Shown: positions 48,731 through 63,575, counted from the first letter of the stretch. The stretch is 64,000 nt of DNA from Planctomonas deserti (GCF_003067705.1 NZ_QANL01000004.1:124001-188000), one strand, 5' to 3'. A program made the numbers and translations. Notes: generated by a model from the sequence alone, not told the origin.

Positions 48731-49099
48731 TCAGTTCTGAGCGCTGAGCTTCCCGCGACGGGCGCGCAGCTGCTGCAGCGCCTCCTCGAGAAGCTGGGCG
48801 GCCTCCTCCTCGCTGCGACGCTCCTTTACGTACGCGAGGTGGGTCTTGTAAGGCTCGAGCTTGGCGACCGACGGCGGGTTGTCCTTGTCCCGTCCTGCGG
48901 GGAGTCCGGACTGCGGGGAGTCGATCGTCTCGGGGATCTCCTCGTCCGGAAGGTTAGCGGCGAAGTAACGGACGGTCTCGTTGCCGAGCGCGTCCCAGTA
49001 CGAGACGGCGACGCGCTCCGCGTGGAAACCGCGGTCCTGTTCGCCCATGGGGCCTGCGCCCACTCGCGATCCTCGGATCGCGCTTCCTCCTGATGCCAT
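48731..49099 (-). CDS. rbpA: RNA polymerase-binding protein RbpA (122 aa)
   Basis: RbpA binds the principal sigma factor and RNA polymerase and stabilises the open complex in actinobacteria. The N-terminal GGSAIRGSRVGAGPMGE, the basic linker and the sigma-interaction block LEPYKTHLAYVKERRSEEEA are typical. The middle core domain, which in Streptomyces holds zinc ligands, has no cysteine here (YWDALGNETVRYF, TIDSPQSGLPAG), so it should be zinc-free. AGAGGAC precedes the ATG. Confidence 0.93.
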   Translation of the reverse strand: MASGGSAIRGSRVGAGPMGEQDRGFHAERVAVSYWDALGNETVRYFAANLPDEEIPETIDSPQSGLPAGRDKDNPPSVAKLEPYKTHLAYVKERRSEEEAAQLLEEALQQLRARRGKLSAQN

Positions 49100-49134
49100 G
49101 TGTCCTCTATTCGTCGGGTGTCGGGTTTCTCGGT

Positions 49135-49152
49135 GGGCGCCCTCCGGCGCCC
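49135..49152 (-). terminator. Short hairpin after secG
   Basis: A 7-bp perfect stem with 4-nt loop (GGGCGCC / GGCGCCC) lies 10 bp after the secG stop. Confidence 0.5.
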
Positions 49153-49161
49153 GGGTACGGC

Positions 49162-49413
49162 CTAGACGCCGGCGTCGAACTTGGTGATGAGACCGAGAAC
49201 GACGATGCAGGTGATCCAGACGAGACCCAGGATCACCGTGATGCGATTCAGGTTCCGCTCGGCGACGCCCGACGCACCGAGGTTGGAGGTCACACCACCG
49301 CCGAACATGTCGGAGAGCCCGCCGCCGCGACCGCGGTGCAGCAGGATGAGCATGGTGAGCAGGAGGCTCGTGATACCGAGCAGCACCTGCAAGATGACCT
49401 GGAGGATTTCCAC
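49162..49413 (-). CDS. secG: Preprotein translocase subunit SecG
   Basis: SecG is the small accessory membrane subunit of SecYEG. It has 83 aa with two helices (ILQVILQVLLGITSLLLTMLILLH and ITVILGLVWITCIVVLGLI) around the conserved GGGLSDMFGGG loop. The start is GTG with AAAGGCTC upstream. It has its own -10 box (TATGAT) and follows a hairpin after tpiA. Confidence 0.94.
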   Translation of the reverse strand: MEILQVILQVLLGITSLLLTMLILLHRGRGGGLSDMFGGGVTSNLGASGVAERNLNRITVILGLVWITCIVVLGLITKFDAGV

Positions 49414-49468
49414 TCAGAGCCTTTCGAGACGCGAGAATAAGTCGTGCGGCCGCGAGGGGCCACAGACG

Positions 49469-49474
49469 ATCATA
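49469..49474 (-). promoter_or_regulatory. -10 box of secG
   Basis: TATGAT on the minus strand lies 55 bp before the secG start, directly beyond the tpiA hairpin. Confidence 0.45.
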
Positions 49475-49484
49475 ACAAAGCGGT

Positions 49485-49517
49485 GCCCCCGACCGGTGCG
49501 CCGCACCGATCGGGGGC
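49485..49517 (-). terminator. Terminator hairpin after tpiA
   Basis: A 16-bp stem (49485-49500 with 49502-49517) has one mismatch on the plus strand but a G-U pair on the minus strand, so it folds best in the tpiA transcript. A T-rich stretch (TTTGTTAT) follows on that strand. Confidence 0.65.
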
Positions 49518-49544
49518 GGAACGCCTGCCCGGAGCGCCTCCGGG

Positions 49545-50339
49545 TCAGACGCCCACGTGCTTCTGGTACCGCACGATGTTGGCGAACTCGGTGAGGTCGA
49601 GGCTCGCCCCGCCGACGAGCGCGCCGTCCACGTTCGGCTCGCGCATGAAGCCGGCGATGTTGTTCGCCTTGACGGATCCGCCGTAGAGGATGCGCGTCTT
49701 GCCTGCGACGTCCTGGCCGAGGAGCTCGGCGAGGACCGACCTCAGCTGGGCCGCGACCTGCTCCGCCTGCTCGGGGGTCGCCGCCTGTCCGGAGCCGATG
49801 GCCCAGACGGGCTCGTATGCCACCACGATGTCGGCCGCCGTGTCGACGCCCGCAAGGGCGGCGCGCAGCTGGGCGACCGGTACCGCGCTGGGTCCGTGCT
49901 TCTCGAGGTCCTCCGCGGTCTCGCCGACGCAGATGATCGGCACGAGGTTGTGCTTCAGCGCGGCGGACACCTTGGCGGCGACCTGCTCGTCCGTCTCGTT
50001 GTGCAGGGTGCGCCGCTCGGAGTGGCCGATGATGACGTAGCTGCACTCGAGCGCGGACAGGAAGGCGCCGGAGATCTCGCCGGTGTAGGCGCCGGAGTCG
50101 TGCGCCGAGACGTCCTGCCCGCCGAACACGATCGGCAGCTTGTCGGCCGCGATGAGTGTCTGCACGCTGCGCAGATCGGTGAAGGGCGGGAACACCGCCA
50201 CCTCGACCGTCGTGAAGTCGTGCCTGGCGTCCTTGAGGCTCCAGGCCAGCTTCTGCACGAACGCGATCGCCTGCAGGTGGTCGAGGTTCATCTTCCAGTT
50301 GCCCGCGATCAGCGGGAGCCTGCCGTTCAACGCTGCCAT
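49545..50339 (-). CDS. tpiA: Triose-phosphate isomerase
   Basis: TpiA interconverts dihydroxyacetone phosphate and glyceraldehyde-3-phosphate. GNWKMNLDH holds the catalytic Lys, IIGHSERR the His, and [15 protein letters not shown] the Glu with loop 6. YGGSVKANN binds the phosphate. Length 264 aa is normal. Its start overlaps the end of pgk by 13 bp, so the two are coupled. Confidence 0.97.
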   Translation of the reverse strand: MAALNGRLPLIAGNWKMNLDHLQAIAFVQKLAWSLKDARHDFTTVEVAVFPPFTDLRSVQTLIAADKLPIVFGGQDVSAHDSGAYTGEISGAFLSALECSYVIIGHSERRTLHNETDEQVAAKVSAALKHNLVPIICVGETAEDLEKHGPSAVPVAQLRAALAGVDTAADIVVAYEPVWAIGSGQAATPEQAEQVAAQLRSVLAELLGQDVAGKTRILYGGSVKANNIAGFMREPNVDGALVGGASLDLTEFANIVRYQKHVGV

Positions 50340-51544
50340 CCGAGCACCTCCAGACCGGGCAACCGTTTGCCCTCCAAGAATTCGAGGCTCGCGCCGCCTC
50401 CGGTCGAGATGTGCCCGAACGCGTCGTCCGCGAAGCCGAGGGCGCGGACGGCCGCTGCGGAGTCGCCACCGCCGACGACGCTGAGCCCGTCGACCTCGGT
50501 GAGTGCCTGCGCGACGGCACGCGTCCCCTCGGCGAACGCCTCGAGCTCGAACACGCCCATCGGACCGTTCCAGAACACGGTCTTCGCGTCGCGGATCTCC
50601 GCGGCGAAAGCCCTCCCGGTCTCCGGTCCGATGTCGAGCCCCAGCCCGGAGGCTCCGAACGGGGAGTCCTCGATTGCGTCGGCGGGCTGCACGACGTGCT
50701 CCGCGTCCGCGCCGAACTTTTCCGCCACGACGATGTCCGTCGGCAGCACGATGCGCACGCCGCGCTTCTCGGCGTCGTCGAGGTAGCCGCGGACCGTGTC
50801 GAGCTGGTCGGCCTCGAGCAGGCTCTTGCCGACGCTGTGCCCCTGGGCGGCGAGGAAGGTGAACACCATTCCGCCGCCGATCAGGAGCGTGTCGACGCGG
50901 GGCAGGAGGTGCTCGATGACGCCGAGCTTGTCGGACACCTTCGAGCCGCCGAGCACGACGGCGTACGGACGCTCGGGCGACTCGGTGAGCCGGTCGAGCA
51001 CCTCGAGCTCGGATGCGATGAGCGAGCCCGCGGCGCTCGGCAGCAGCGAGGCCAGCTCGTACACGCTCGCCTGCTTGCGGTGCACGACGCCGAAGCCGTC
51101 GGACACGAAGGCGTCGGCGAACGCCGCGAGCTTCTCCGCGAAGGAGCGGCGCTCCGCCTCGTCCTTGCTGGTCTCCTCCGGGTTGAACCGGAGGTTCTCC
51201 AGCACGAGCACCGAGCCGTCCGTCAGCTTCTCGACCGCACTCGCGGCCGCCTCGCCCACGGTGTCCTCGGCGAACGCCACCGGGGCGCCCAGCAGCTCGG
51301 ACAGCCGCTGTGCGACCGGCGCGAGGCTGTACTTGGCGTCCGGCGCACCGTCGGGGCGACCGAGGTGCGACACGACGATGACGCGCGCGCCCGCGTTGAC
51401 CAGCGTGTTGATGGTGCCGAGGGAGGCGCGGACCCGACCGTCGTCGGTGATCGCGCCGTCCTTCAGCGGGACGTTCAGGTCACAGCGGAGCAGGACGCGC
51501 CTGCCGCCGAGCGACCCGAGGGACTCGAGAGTGCGAAGCGCCAC
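50327..51544 (-). CDS. pgk: Phosphoglycerate kinase
   Basis: Pgk makes ATP from 1,3-bisphosphoglycerate. The N-domain has [26 protein letters not shown] and [10 protein letters not shown]; the C-domain has [10 protein letters not shown] and [16 protein letters not shown]. Length 405 aa is normal. GGAGGA lies 10 nt before the GTG. It follows gap after 21 bp. Confidence 0.97.
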   Translation of the reverse strand: MALRTLESLGSLGGRRVLLRCDLNVPLKDGAITDDGRVRASLGTINTLVNAGARVIVVSHLGRPDGAPDAKYSLAPVAQRLSELLGAPVAFAEDTVGEAAASAVEKLTDGSVLVLENLRFNPEETSKDEAERRSFAEKLAAFADAFVSDGFGVVHRKQASVYELASLLPSAAGSLIASELEVLDRLTESPERPYAVVLGGSKVSDKLGVIEHLLPRVDTLLIGGGMVFTFLAAQGHSVGKSLLEADQLDTVRGYLDDAEKRGVRIVLPTDIVVAEKFGADAEHVVQPADAIEDSPFGASGLGLDIGPETGRAFAAEIRDAKTVFWNGPMGVFELEAFAEGTRAVAQALTEVDGLSVVGGGDSAAAVRALGFADDAFGHISTGGGASLEFLEGKRLPGLEVLGWQR

Positions 51545-51565
51545 GGGCTCGGTGTCCTCCGGGGT

Positions 51566-52663
<1,098 letters not shown>

Positions 52664-53290
52664 CTACGACAGTAGCAGCAGGCCGTTCGTCTTCTCGCGG
52701 GCGACGAGGAAGCGCGCCTGCACGTCGGCCCAGTTGGTGATGTTCCAGAACGCCTTGACGTAGTCGGCCTTAACGTTCACGTAGTCGAGGTAGAAGGCGT
52801 GCTCCCACATGTCGAGCATGAGCAGCGGGATGGTCGCCGCGGCGAGGTTGCCCTGGTGGTCGTACAGCTGCTCGATGATGAGCTTCTGGCCGAGCGAGTC
52901 CCAGGCCAGGATCGACCAGCCGGAGCCCTGGATGCCGAGCGCGGAGGCGGTGAAGTGCGCACGGAACTTGTCGAACGAGCCGAAGAACTCGTCGATCGCC
53001 GCGGCGAGCTCGCCGGTCGGCTTGTCGCCGCCGTCCGGGGAGAGGTTGTTCCAGAAGACCGTGTGGTTGACGTGACCGGCGAGGTTGAACGCCAGGTCCT
53101 TCTGCAGCTTGTTGACATAGGTCAGGTCGTCCTTGTCGCGGGCCTCGGCCAGCTTCACGAGGGCCGTGTTCGCGCCGTCGACGTAGGTCTTGTGGTGCTT
53201 GTCGTGGTGGAGCTCCATGATGCGACCGCTGATGTGCGGCGCGAGGGCCGAGTAGTCGTAGGGCAGTTCGGGCAGTGCGTAATCAGCCAT
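52664..53290 (-). CDS. sodA: Superoxide dismutase, Mn-type
   Basis: This Fe/Mn-family dismutase detoxifies superoxide in the cytoplasm. Metal ligands are in [10 protein letters not shown] (His), [14 protein letters not shown] (His) and [13 protein letters not shown] (Asp, His). Gly before the second His and the Gln in LYDHQGN are the manganese-type pattern. It has 208 aa and no signal peptide. AGAGGAG precedes the ATG. Confidence 0.96.
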   Translation of the reverse strand: MADYALPELPYDYSALAPHISGRIMELHHDKHHKTYVDGANTALVKLAEARDKDDLTYVNKLQKDLAFNLAGHVNHTVFWNNLSPDGGDKPTGELAAAIDEFFGSFDKFRAHFTASALGIQGSGWSILAWDSLGQKLIIEQLYDHQGNLAAATIPLLMLDMWEHAFYLDYVNVKADYVKAFWNITNWADVQARFLVAREKTNGLLLLS

Positions 53291-53399
53291 TGATATCTCC
53301 TCTATCGAGCCCGTCAGGCACAGGCGGACGGCCGGTGCGCGGGCGACGTTTTCGAGTCTAGTCCCGCGTGATCAGGTGCTGGAGGGCCGGGGAAACGGC

Positions 53400-54377
53400 T
53401 CACACGTCCTCGAGATCGGGCGGCAGATTCGCGTCCGTTCCCGGGATCCCCTCGTCGGCGGCCTTCTTGTCCGCCATGGCCAGGAGGCGGCGGATCCGGC
53501 CCGCGACGGCGTCCTTCGTCATGGGCGGGTCGGCGTGGTGACCGAGCTCGTCGAGGCTCGCGTCGCGGTGCTTCAGGCGCAGCTCGCCGGCGTAGCGCAG
53601 GTGCTCGGGGATGTCCGGCCCGAGGATCTCCATGGCCCGGTCGACGCGCGCGCACGCCGCGACGGCGGCCTGGGCGGAGCGGCGCAGGTTCGCGTCGTCG
53701 AAGTTCACGAGCCTGTTGGCGGTGGCGCGCACCTCGCGGCGCTGGCGCATCTCCTCCCACGCCGCGACCGACGCGGTCGCCCCCATGAGGACGAGCATGG
53801 CGCTGATGGCCTCGCCCTCGCGCAGCACGACGCGGTGCACGCCGCGCACCTCGCGCGCCTTGGCGGCGACGCCGAGTCGTCCGGCGGCGCCGACGAGCGC
53901 CATGGCCGCCTCGTTGCCGGGGCAGGTGATCTCGAGCGCGGCGGACCGGCCCGGGTCCGTCAGCGAGCCCTGTGCGAGGAACGCCCCGCGCCAGACGGCG
54001 CCGAGCTCCTCGCGCGATCCGGTGGTGAGCCGGTTCGGCAGGCCCCGGATGGGCCGGCGGCGGGCGTCGAGCAGGCCCGTCTGACGGGCGAGCGTCTCGC
54101 CGTCGAGCACGCGGACCAGGTAGTGGTTGGTGCGGCGCAGCCCGGATGCGGAGATCACGGAGATGTCGCTGCGCACGCCGTACAGCTCGGCGAGGTCCTT
54201 GCGCACCCGGCGCGCGAGCTGGGCGGTGTCCAGCTCGGACTCGACCGCGATGCGGCCGGAGATCAGGTGCAGTCCCCCCGAGAACCGCAGAATGGTCGCG
54301 AGCTCTGCGGCTCGGACCGTGGTCTTGCTGACCTCGATCCGGGCCAGCTCCTCTTTGACGTCGGCTGTCAGAGCCAA
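53400..54377 (-). CDS. whiA: WhiA-family DNA-binding regulator
   Basis: WhiA has a degenerate LAGLIDADG homing-endonuclease domain (about residues 20-210) and a C-terminal helix-turn-helix region ([35 protein letters not shown]). In sporulating actinobacteria it controls septation with WhiB; non-sporulating relatives keep it for division or other control. Length 325 aa is normal. The TTG start has AGGGAG 9 nt upstream. It directly follows rapZ; the yvcK gene usually found between them is absent. Confidence 0.95.
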   Translation of the reverse strand: MALTADVKEELARIEVSKTTVRAAELATILRFSGGLHLISGRIAVESELDTAQLARRVRKDLAELYGVRSDISVISASGLRRTNHYLVRVLDGETLARQTGLLDARRRPIRGLPNRLTTGSREELGAVWRGAFLAQGSLTDPGRSAALEITCPGNEAAMALVGAAGRLGVAAKAREVRGVHRVVLREGEAISAMLVLMGATASVAAWEEMRQRREVRATANRLVNFDDANLRRSAQAAVAACARVDRAMEILGPDIPEHLRYAGELRLKHRDASLDELGHHADPPMTKDAVAGRIRRLLAMADKKAADEGIPGTDANLPPDLEDV

Positions 54378-54408
54378 TCCAGTGTTCTCCCTTGCGAGTC
54401 TCGGCTGT

Positions 54409-55285
54409 TCACTCGCGTCCGAGGTCGCGGTGCTTCACGTTCACGGCGACGCCGGGAAGGTGGCGGAGGCGCTCGGCGAGCTCCTCGGCGACGGCGACCG
54501 ACCGGTGCATTCCCCCCCGTGCAGCCGATGGCGATCGTAGCGTGTCTCTTGTTCTCCCGCTGATAGCCGGCGAGCACGGGCGCCAGCGCGCGGGCGTACT
54601 GCTCGACGAACTCGGCGGCGCCCTCCTGGGCGAGGACGTAGTCGCTGACGACGCGGTCCTTGCCGTTGAACGGCCGCAGCTCGGGCGACCAGAACGGGTT
54701 GGGCAGGAAGCGCATGTCGGCGACCATGTCGACGTCGGTCGGCAGGCCGTACTTGAACCCGAAGCTCATCAGCGTGACCCGCACGCCGGGCGCGTCAGTC
54801 GCGCTGAACTCCTCCGTCACCTTGGTGGCGAGCTGGTGGATGTTGAGCTCGGAGGTGTCGATGATGATGTCGCTGGCCTCGCGGATCTCGACCATGCGCC
54901 CGCGCTCGGCCGTGATGCCGTCGAGCAGCGTGCCGTCGCCCTGCAGCGGGTGCGGCCGGCGCACCTGCTCGAAGCGGCGCACCAGGGCGGCGTCCGTGGC
55001 CTCGAGGAAGAGCATGCGCAGCTCGCGGCCGCCACGGAGGTTCTGCACGATGTCGCGCAGGTCGAGGAAGAACTCGCCGCCGCGCACGTCGACGACGGCC
55101 GCGATCTTCGGCAGCTTGTCGCCGGCACGGCTGCTGAGGTCGACGAGCGGCTTCAGCATCTGCGGGGGCAGGTTGTCGACCACGTACCAGCCGAGGTCCT
55201 CGAGCGCGTTCGCCACCGTGGAGCGGCCGGCCCCGGACATCCCCGTGACGATGAGCACCTGGTGCTGGTCGGATTCGTCGGTCAT
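54409..55285 (-). CDS. rapZ: RNase adapter/GTP-hydrolysing protein RapZ (YvcJ family), C-terminal frameshift as read
   Basis: RapZ-family proteins bind nucleotides and, in enterobacteria, guide sRNA decay. The P-loop [19 protein letters not shown], and [16 protein letters not shown] ... LRPFNGKD are normal. After AIGCTGG the frame changes at a run of seven G on the coding strand (seven C at about 54512-54518). With six G the protein continues [20 protein letters not shown]... and stops at 54409, the family's normal end. As read, it instead runs on to 54368 with a basic nonsense tail overlapping whiA. The coordinates given are for the corrected gene. Confidence 0.88.
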
Positions 55286-55368
55286 CGAACCTACGCTTCC
55301 TGCTCTTGGGTCTATTGACCCGATCAAGCCTAACCCCGGGTCGAGCCGGCCCGCGCCGAGCGGCCCGA

Positions 55369-57273
55369 TCACTCTGCGGGGTGCAGGGCGTCGAAGACCA
55401 CCTGCGCGAGGGTCGGGCCGATGGTGCGCACGGAGGCGATCTCGTCGACGTCGGCGGCCTTGAGCCGGGAGACGGAGCCGAAGTGCTTGAGCAGGCGCTG
55501 CACGCGGGACGGGCCGAGCCCGCGGATCTCGCTCAGCTGCGACGTGATGTCGCGCTTGCGCTTGCTGCGCTGGTACGTGATCGCGAAGCGGTGGGCCTCG
55601 TCGCGGATGCGCTGGATGAGGAACAGGGCGTCGCTGTTGCGCGGCAGGATGACCGGGTAGTCGCTGTCCGGGAGCCAGATCTCCTCGAGCCGCTTCGCGA
55701 TGCCGGCGAGCTGGATGCCCGTGACGCCGGACTCGGCGAGCGCCCGTGCGGCGGCCTGGACCTGCGGCTGGCCGCCGTCGACGAGCAGCAGGTTCGGGCT
55801 GTAGGAGAACTTCTTGATCTCGGCGTCCTCCTCGCTCCTCTTCGGCTCCTCCCCCAGGTACGCCAGCCGCCGGGTCAGCACCTGGTAGATCGACTCCGTG
55901 TCGTCCGTCGACTCGGGGATGCTGAAGCGCCGGTACTGGTCCTTCCGCGGCAGGCCGTCCTCGAACACCACCATCGAGGCGACGATGTTGGTGCCGCTGA
56001 GGTGCGAGACGTCGAAGCACTCCATCCGCAGGGGCGCGTCCGGCATGCCGAGCGCCTCCTGGATGTCGGTGAGCGCCTGGGACCGCGCGACGAAGTCGGA
56101 GCTGCGCCTGGTCTTGTAGAGCAGAAGCGACTGACGGGCGTTCGTCTCCGCCGTCTCCGCAAGGGCCTTCTTGTCCCCGCGCTGCGCGACCTTCAGGTCG
56201 ACGTTGCCCGCGGACACGCGCCCGGGACCGGGCGCCTCCTCCCGCAGGCCCTCGCGGCGCCGCTCGCCGAGCCAGAGCTCGAGCTCCGCGGCGTCCTCGG
56301 GGAGCTCGGGCACGAAGACCTCGCGGGGCGGGTAGATGTCGTCCTCGTACGCGTTGTGCAGCACGGTCTCGACGAGCTCGCCGATCCCGATGTCGAGCTC
56401 CTTGTCCACGACCCAGCTGCGCGTTCCGCGGATGCGGCCGCCGCGCACGATGAACTGGTGCACGGACGCGGCGAGCTCGTCCGCGGCGATGCCGAAGACG
56501 TCGGCGTCGACCCGGTCGCCGAACACGACCGCGGTCTTGCTGAGCGCCGCCTCGAGCGCGCCGATGCTGTCGCGGTACCGCGCGGCCGACTCGTAGTCCA
56601 TCTCGGCGGCGGCGGCCTTCATCTCCCGGTTCAGCTGGGCGATGTAGCGCGAGTCGTTGCCGCCCATGAAGCTCACGAAGTCGTCGGCGATGACGCGGTG
56701 CTCCTCCGCCGTCACGCGGGCGACGCAGGGCGCGGCGCAGCGGCCGATGTCGCCGAGCAGGCAGGGGCGGTTCGTCTGCTGGGCGCGCCGGTAGATCGTG
56801 TCCGTGCAGCTGCGCATCGGGAAGACCTTGAGCATGTGGTCCACGGTGTCGCGGATCGCCCAGGCCTTCGTGTAGGGCCCGAAGTAGCGGGCGCCCTTGA
56901 TCTTGCGATTGCGGGTGACGAGCACCCGCGGGATCTCCTCGCCGAGCGTCACGGCGAGGTACGGGTACGACTTGTCGTCCCGGAACTGCACGTTGAACGG
57001 CGGGTTGAACTCCTTGATCCAGGTGAACTCGAGCTGGAGCGCCTCGAACTCGCTGGCCACGACGGTCCACTCGACGCTGTTGGCGGTCGTGACCATGCGC
57101 CGGGTGCGCTCGTGCAGGCTCGGCAGCGGGGCGAAGTAGTTGCTGAGCCTGGCCCGCAGGTTCTTCGCCTTGCCGACGTAGAGCACGCGGCCGTTCTCGT
57201 CGCGGAACCGGTAGACGCCGGGATCGGTCGGGATCTCGCCCGTGCGCGGGCGGTAGGGAAGGGCGTTCGACAT
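55369..57273 (-). CDS. uvrC: Excinuclease ABC subunit C
   Basis: UvrC makes both incisions in nucleotide excision repair. The GIY-YIG domain is at the N-terminus ([29 protein letters not shown]). Four Cys near 150-180 ([31 protein letters not shown]) form the Fe-S site. The UVR block, RNase-H-like domain ([28 protein letters not shown]) and C-terminal helix-hairpin-helix pair are complete. It starts 3 bp after the uvrA stop. Confidence 0.97.
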   Translation of the reverse strand: MSNALPYRPRTGEIPTDPGVYRFRDENGRVLYVGKAKNLRARLSNYFAPLPSLHERTRRMVTTANSVEWTVVASEFEALQLEFTWIKEFNPPFNVQFRDDKSYPYLAVTLGEEIPRVLVTRNRKIKGARYFGPYTKAWAIRDTVDHMLKVFPMRSCTDTIYRRAQQTNRPCLLGDIGRCAAPCVARVTAEEHRVIADDFVSFMGGNDSRYIAQLNREMKAAAAEMDYESAARYRDSIGALEAALSKTAVVFGDRVDADVFGIAADELAASVHQFIVRGGRIRGTRSWVVDKELDIGIGELVETVLHNAYEDDIYPPREVFVPELPEDAAELELWLGERRREGLREEAPGPGRVSAGNVDLKVAQRGDKKALAETAETNARQSLLLYKTRRSSDFVARSQALTDIQEALGMPDAPLRMECFDVSHLSGTNIVASMVVFEDGLPRKDQYRRFSIPESTDDTESIYQVLTRRLAYLGEEPKRSEEDAEIKKFSYSPNLLLVDGGQPQVQAAARALAESGVTGIQLAGIAKRLEEIWLPDSDYPVILPRNSDALFLIQRIRDEAHRFAITYQRSKRKRDITSQLSEIRGLGPSRVQRLLKHFGSVSRLKAADVDEIASVRTIGPTLAQVVFDALHPAE

Positions 57274-57276
57274 CGC

Positions 57277-60144
<2,868 letters not shown>

Positions 60145-60151
60145 TCTAGAT

Positions 60152-60157
60152 ATTTTA
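60152..60157 (-). promoter_or_regulatory. -10 box of uvrA (leaderless)
   Basis: TAAAAT on the minus strand is 7 nt from the GTG start, so the transcript would begin at about the start codon. Confidence 0.5.
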
Positions 60158-60220
60158 GGCGCTGCCACCGACACTCCCCTGTGGGGTTCCCCGAGGGCGT
60201 AACCGGAAGTGGGACGAAGC

Positions 60221-61336
60221 ATGACGCTTGACCCGACCGTGCTGCTCGCCGGCCCACGCGGACGGCGGCTGTGCCTCGCCGTCGCGCTCCGCGAACTCGA
60301 CGACGGCGGCGTCCCCGCCGGCGAGGACGCCCAGCTTCTCCGGCAGGCGGTCCTCCTCGCCGCGCACGCTCTCGACCCGGGGCGGGGAACGTCCGGCGTC
60401 GTCCTGTTCGGCCCCCGCGATGACACGGGCCCGGTGCCGACGCCGTCGCCCGCCGAGGTCGCCCCGCTTCTCGATCGGGTGCCGACCGCCGGTTCCGACG
60501 AGGGAGGCCTGCTGCTCGCGCTCGCCGACACGGTCGACCTCGCCCGCTACTGGCAGGAGCCCGACGGCGAGGATGTGCTGGCGGCCACCCCGGAACTGCG
60601 GGCCCCGCTCGCGCGGATCGCGGCCGCGATCGCCGGCTCGCCGCACTCCGCGTGGTGGGCGACGCCCGCCGCTCGGGAGCAGTGGACGGTCGCGTTCGAC
60701 GGACTGCCGAGCCCCGGCGCCTCGGACGCCGGGCGGATGCGGGAAGTCGTCGAGCGCTGGCGAGCGGCCACGATCGCCGAGGAGGCGGCCGCGCGACGCG
60801 ACCGGCCGAGCGACCCCGCGGCGCCGTGGAGCGGCACGTGGTGGTCCCGCCCGCCCGCCGACCTGATCCGGACGACGCGGGCGCTGCCGGGGCGGGGACC
60901 CGTGGGACTGCGCCTGGTCGAGGACGGCCTGGGCTGGGAGGCGGCTGCGGCCCGGCGCGCTCACATCCCGGCCGGCGCCCGCGTGCTCGAGATCGACGGC
61001 CCGGAGGCATGGGCGGAGCTGTGCCGTCGCTTCCCCCTCGACGTCACGTCCTCGCGACGGCACGACTGGTATCGCGCGACCGGCAGGAACGGGCGATGGG
61101 TCGTCCCCGACTGGTCGGCGGTGCGCGGGAGCGTCGACGCGGTGCACCTGTCGGTGGCGGGCTACCTGTCGACGGCCGGCCGCGCGATCGCTGTCGAGGG
61201 CGATGCGGCGTCGGTGCTCGCCGGGTGGGACCCGGACGCCACGTTCTGGCTTACCGACGTGCGCGTCGACCCGTCGACGCGCGAGCGCTGGGTGCGCGAG
61301 CAGGGCACCGACGACTGGGTGCCGACGGCGTCCTGA
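60221..61336 (+). CDS. Hypothetical protein (371 aa)
   Basis: I do not recognise a family. The N-terminal half is Ala/Leu-rich and helical ([30 protein letters not shown]). The C-terminal half has a mixed alpha/beta block with [42 protein letters not shown] and [16 protein letters not shown], ending in [13 protein letters not shown]. There is no signal peptide or membrane helix. The ATG at 60221 has a GGACGAAG upstream. It is divergent from uvrA and convergent with uvrB (18-bp gap), so it may belong with the repair genes, but this is only context. Confidence 0.7.
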   Translation: MTLDPTVLLAGPRGRRLCLAVALRELDDGGVPAGEDAQLLRQAVLLAAHALDPGRGTSGVVLFGPRDDTGPVPTPSPAEVAPLLDRVPTAGSDEGGLLLALADTVDLARYWQEPDGEDVLAATPELRAPLARIAAAIAGSPHSAWWATPAAREQWTVAFDGLPSPGASDAGRMREVVERWRAATIAEEAAARRDRPSDPAAPWSGTWWSRPPADLIRTTRALPGRGPVGLRLVEDGLGWEAAAARRAHIPAGARVLEIDGPEAWAELCRRFPLDVTSSRRHDWYRATGRNGRWVVPDWSAVRGSVDAVHLSVAGYLSTAGRAIAVEGDAASVLAGWDPDATFWLTDVRVDPSTRERWVREQGTDDWVPTAS

Positions 61337-61354
61337 TCGCGGCCCTCGATTCCC

Positions 61355-63421
61355 CTAGACCAGGTGGCCCGCCTTCGACATCTGGCGCAGCTCGCGCTTG
61401 AGGTCGCCGAGCTCGTCGCGGAGGCGCGCCGCCAGCTCGAACTTCAGCTCCCCCGCCGCCTGCAGCATCTGCTCGTTGAGGTCGGCGATGATCGACTCCA
61501 GCTCGTTGGCGCCGGAGGCCGCGAGTCCCTCGCGACGCAGGTTCGGCGTCGGCGACCGCTTGCCCGCCTGGCGGCCCTCGAGCAGCTTCTTGGTGTCCTG
61601 GCCCTCGCGCACGAGCGCGTCCGTGATGTCCGCGATCTTCTTGCGCAGCGGGGTCGGGTCGATGCCGTGCAGCGTGTTGTACTCGATCTGCCGGGCGCGG
61701 CGACGGTCCGTCTCCTCGATCGCCTTCTGCATCGAGTCGGTCATCACGTCGGCGTACATGTGCACCTCGCCCGAGACGTTACGGGCGGCACGTCCGATGG
61801 TCTGGATGAGCGAGGTCGACGAGCGCAGGAAGCCCTCCTTGTCCGCGTCGAGGATCGCGACGAGCGACACCTCCGGCAGGTCGAGGCCCTCGCGCAGCAG
61901 GTTGATGCCGACGAGCACGTCGTACACGCCGCTCCGCAGCTCGGACAGCAGCTCGACGCGGCGCAGGGTGTCGACGTCGGAGTGCAGGTAGCGCACGCGC
62001 ACGCCCGCCTCGGCGAGGAAGTCCGTCAGCTCCTCGGCCATCTTCTTGGTCAGCGTCGTCACGAGCACGCGCTCGTCCTTCTCGGTGCGCTGCTTGATCT
62101 CCTCGAGAAGGTCGTCGATCTGACCCTTGGTGGGCTTGACCACGATCTGCGGGTCGACGAGCCCGGTCGGGCGGATGATCTGCTCGACGACGCTGTCGGT
62201 GATGCCCAGCTCGTAGCGTCCGGGGGTCGCGGACAGGTAGACGGTCTGGCCGACCCGGTCCTTGAACTCGTTCCAGCGCAGCGGCCGATTGTCGAGGGCG
62301 CTCGGCAGGCGGAAGCCGTGGTCGACGAGCGTGCGCTTGCGGGACGAGTCGCCCTCGTACATGGCGCCGATCTGCGGCACGGTCACGTGCGACTCGTCGA
62401 TCACGACGAGGAAGTCGTCCGGGAAGTAGTCGAGCAGGCAGTGCGGCGCCTCACCGGGCGCGCGGCCGTCGATGTGCCGCGAGTAGTTCTCGATGCCGGA
62501 GCAGAACCCGATCTGCTGCATCATCTCGATGTCGAAGTTGGTGCGCATGCGCAGGCGCTGGGCCTCGAGCAGCTTGCCCTCGCGCTCGAGCACGGCGAGC
62601 CGCTCCTCGAGCTCCATCTGGATGGTGCCGATGGCGCGGTTCATCACGTCGCGCTCGGCGACGTAGTGCGAGCCGGGGAAGACGGAGACGGAGTCCATCT
62701 TGCGCACGACGTCGCCCGTGAGCGGGTGCAGCGTGTACAGCGCCTCGATCTCGTCGCCGAACATCTCGATGCGGATGGCCAGCTCCTCGTACATCGGGAT
62801 GATCTCGATGGTGTCGCCGCGCACGCGGAAGTTGCCGCGCGAGAAGTCGACGTCGTTGCGGTTGTACTGCATGGAGACGAACTTGCGGATGAGGTCGTCG
62901 CGGTTGATGCGCATGCCGACCTGCAGCGCGATCATGGCGTTGATGTACTGCTCCGGCGTGCCGAGGCCGTAGATGCAGGAGACGGTGGAGACGACGATGA
63001 CGTCGCGCCGGCTGAGCAGCGAGTTCGTGGTCGAGTGCCGGAGGCGCTCCACCTCCTCGTTGATGGACGAGTCCTTCTCGATGAAGGTGTCCGTCTGCGG
63101 AACGTACGCCTCAGGCTGGTAGTAGTCGTAATAGGAGACGAAGTACTCGACCGCGTTGTTCGGCATCAGCTCGCGGAACTCGTTGGCGAGCTGCGCCGCG
63201 AGGGTCTTGTTGTGGGCGAGCACGAGCGTAGGTCGCTGCACGGCCTCGACCAGCCACGCGGTGGTCGCCGACTTTCCGGTACCGGTCGCGCCGAGCAGCA
63301 CGACGTCGGTCTCACCCGCGTTGATGTGACCGGCCAGCTCGGCGATGGCCTGCGGCTGGTCGCCGCTCGGCTTGTACTCGCTGATGACCTCGAAGGGGCG
63401 CACGGAACGGGTGGCTTGCAT
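61355..63421 (-). CDS. uvrB: Excinuclease ABC subunit B
   Basis: UvrB verifies damage and loads UvrC. Motif [17 protein letters not shown], the beta-hairpin region [34 protein letters not shown] (DESH box) and [12 protein letters not shown] (motif VI) are present. The C-terminal UVR domain ([27 protein letters not shown]) is complete. Length 688 aa is normal. A TAAACT box ends 6 nt before the ATG, so it too is probably leaderless. Confidence 0.97.
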   Translation of the reverse strand: MQATRSVRPFEVISEYKPSGDQPQAIAELAGHINAGETDVVLLGATGTGKSATTAWLVEAVQRPTLVLAHNKTLAAQLANEFRELMPNNAVEYFVSYYDYYQPEAYVPQTDTFIEKDSSINEEVERLRHSTTNSLLSRRDVIVVSTVSCIYGLGTPEQYINAMIALQVGMRINRDDLIRKFVSMQYNRNDVDFSRGNFRVRGDTIEIIPMYEELAIRIEMFGDEIEALYTLHPLTGDVVRKMDSVSVFPGSHYVAERDVMNRAIGTIQMELEERLAVLEREGKLLEAQRLRMRTNFDIEMMQQIGFCSGIENYSRHIDGRAPGEAPHCLLDYFPDDFLVVIDESHVTVPQIGAMYEGDSSRKRTLVDHGFRLPSALDNRPLRWNEFKDRVGQTVYLSATPGRYELGITDSVVEQIIRPTGLVDPQIVVKPTKGQIDDLLEEIKQRTEKDERVLVTTLTKKMAEELTDFLAEAGVRVRYLHSDVDTLRRVELLSELRSGVYDVLVGINLLREGLDLPEVSLVAILDADKEGFLRSSTSLIQTIGRAARNVSGEVHMYADVMTDSMQKAIEETDRRRARQIEYNTLHGIDPTPLRKKIADITDALVREGQDTKKLLEGRQAGKRSPTPNLRREGLAASGANELESIIADLNEQMLQAAGELKFELAARLRDELGDLKRELRQMSKAGHLV

Positions 63422-63427
63422 ACCTCA

Positions 63428-63433
63428 AGTTTA
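63428..63433 (-). promoter_or_regulatory. -10 box of uvrB (leaderless)
   Basis: TAAACT on the minus strand lies 6 nt before the uvrB ATG. The 140 bp further upstream, to the coaE stop, hold only a weak 7-bp hairpin at 63537-63554. Confidence 0.5.
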
Positions 63434-63575
63434 AGAGGGACCACCGACATCGGTCCGGCGTGTCCGCTGGGAGCGCAACGCCTCCCGCGGGGCCGGTCTG
63501 CCGGTGCCGATCCGCCCTGCCGGAGTGCCCGACCCTGCGACCAAGTGTGGTCGCCCTCTCCGCGGAACCGCGCGA

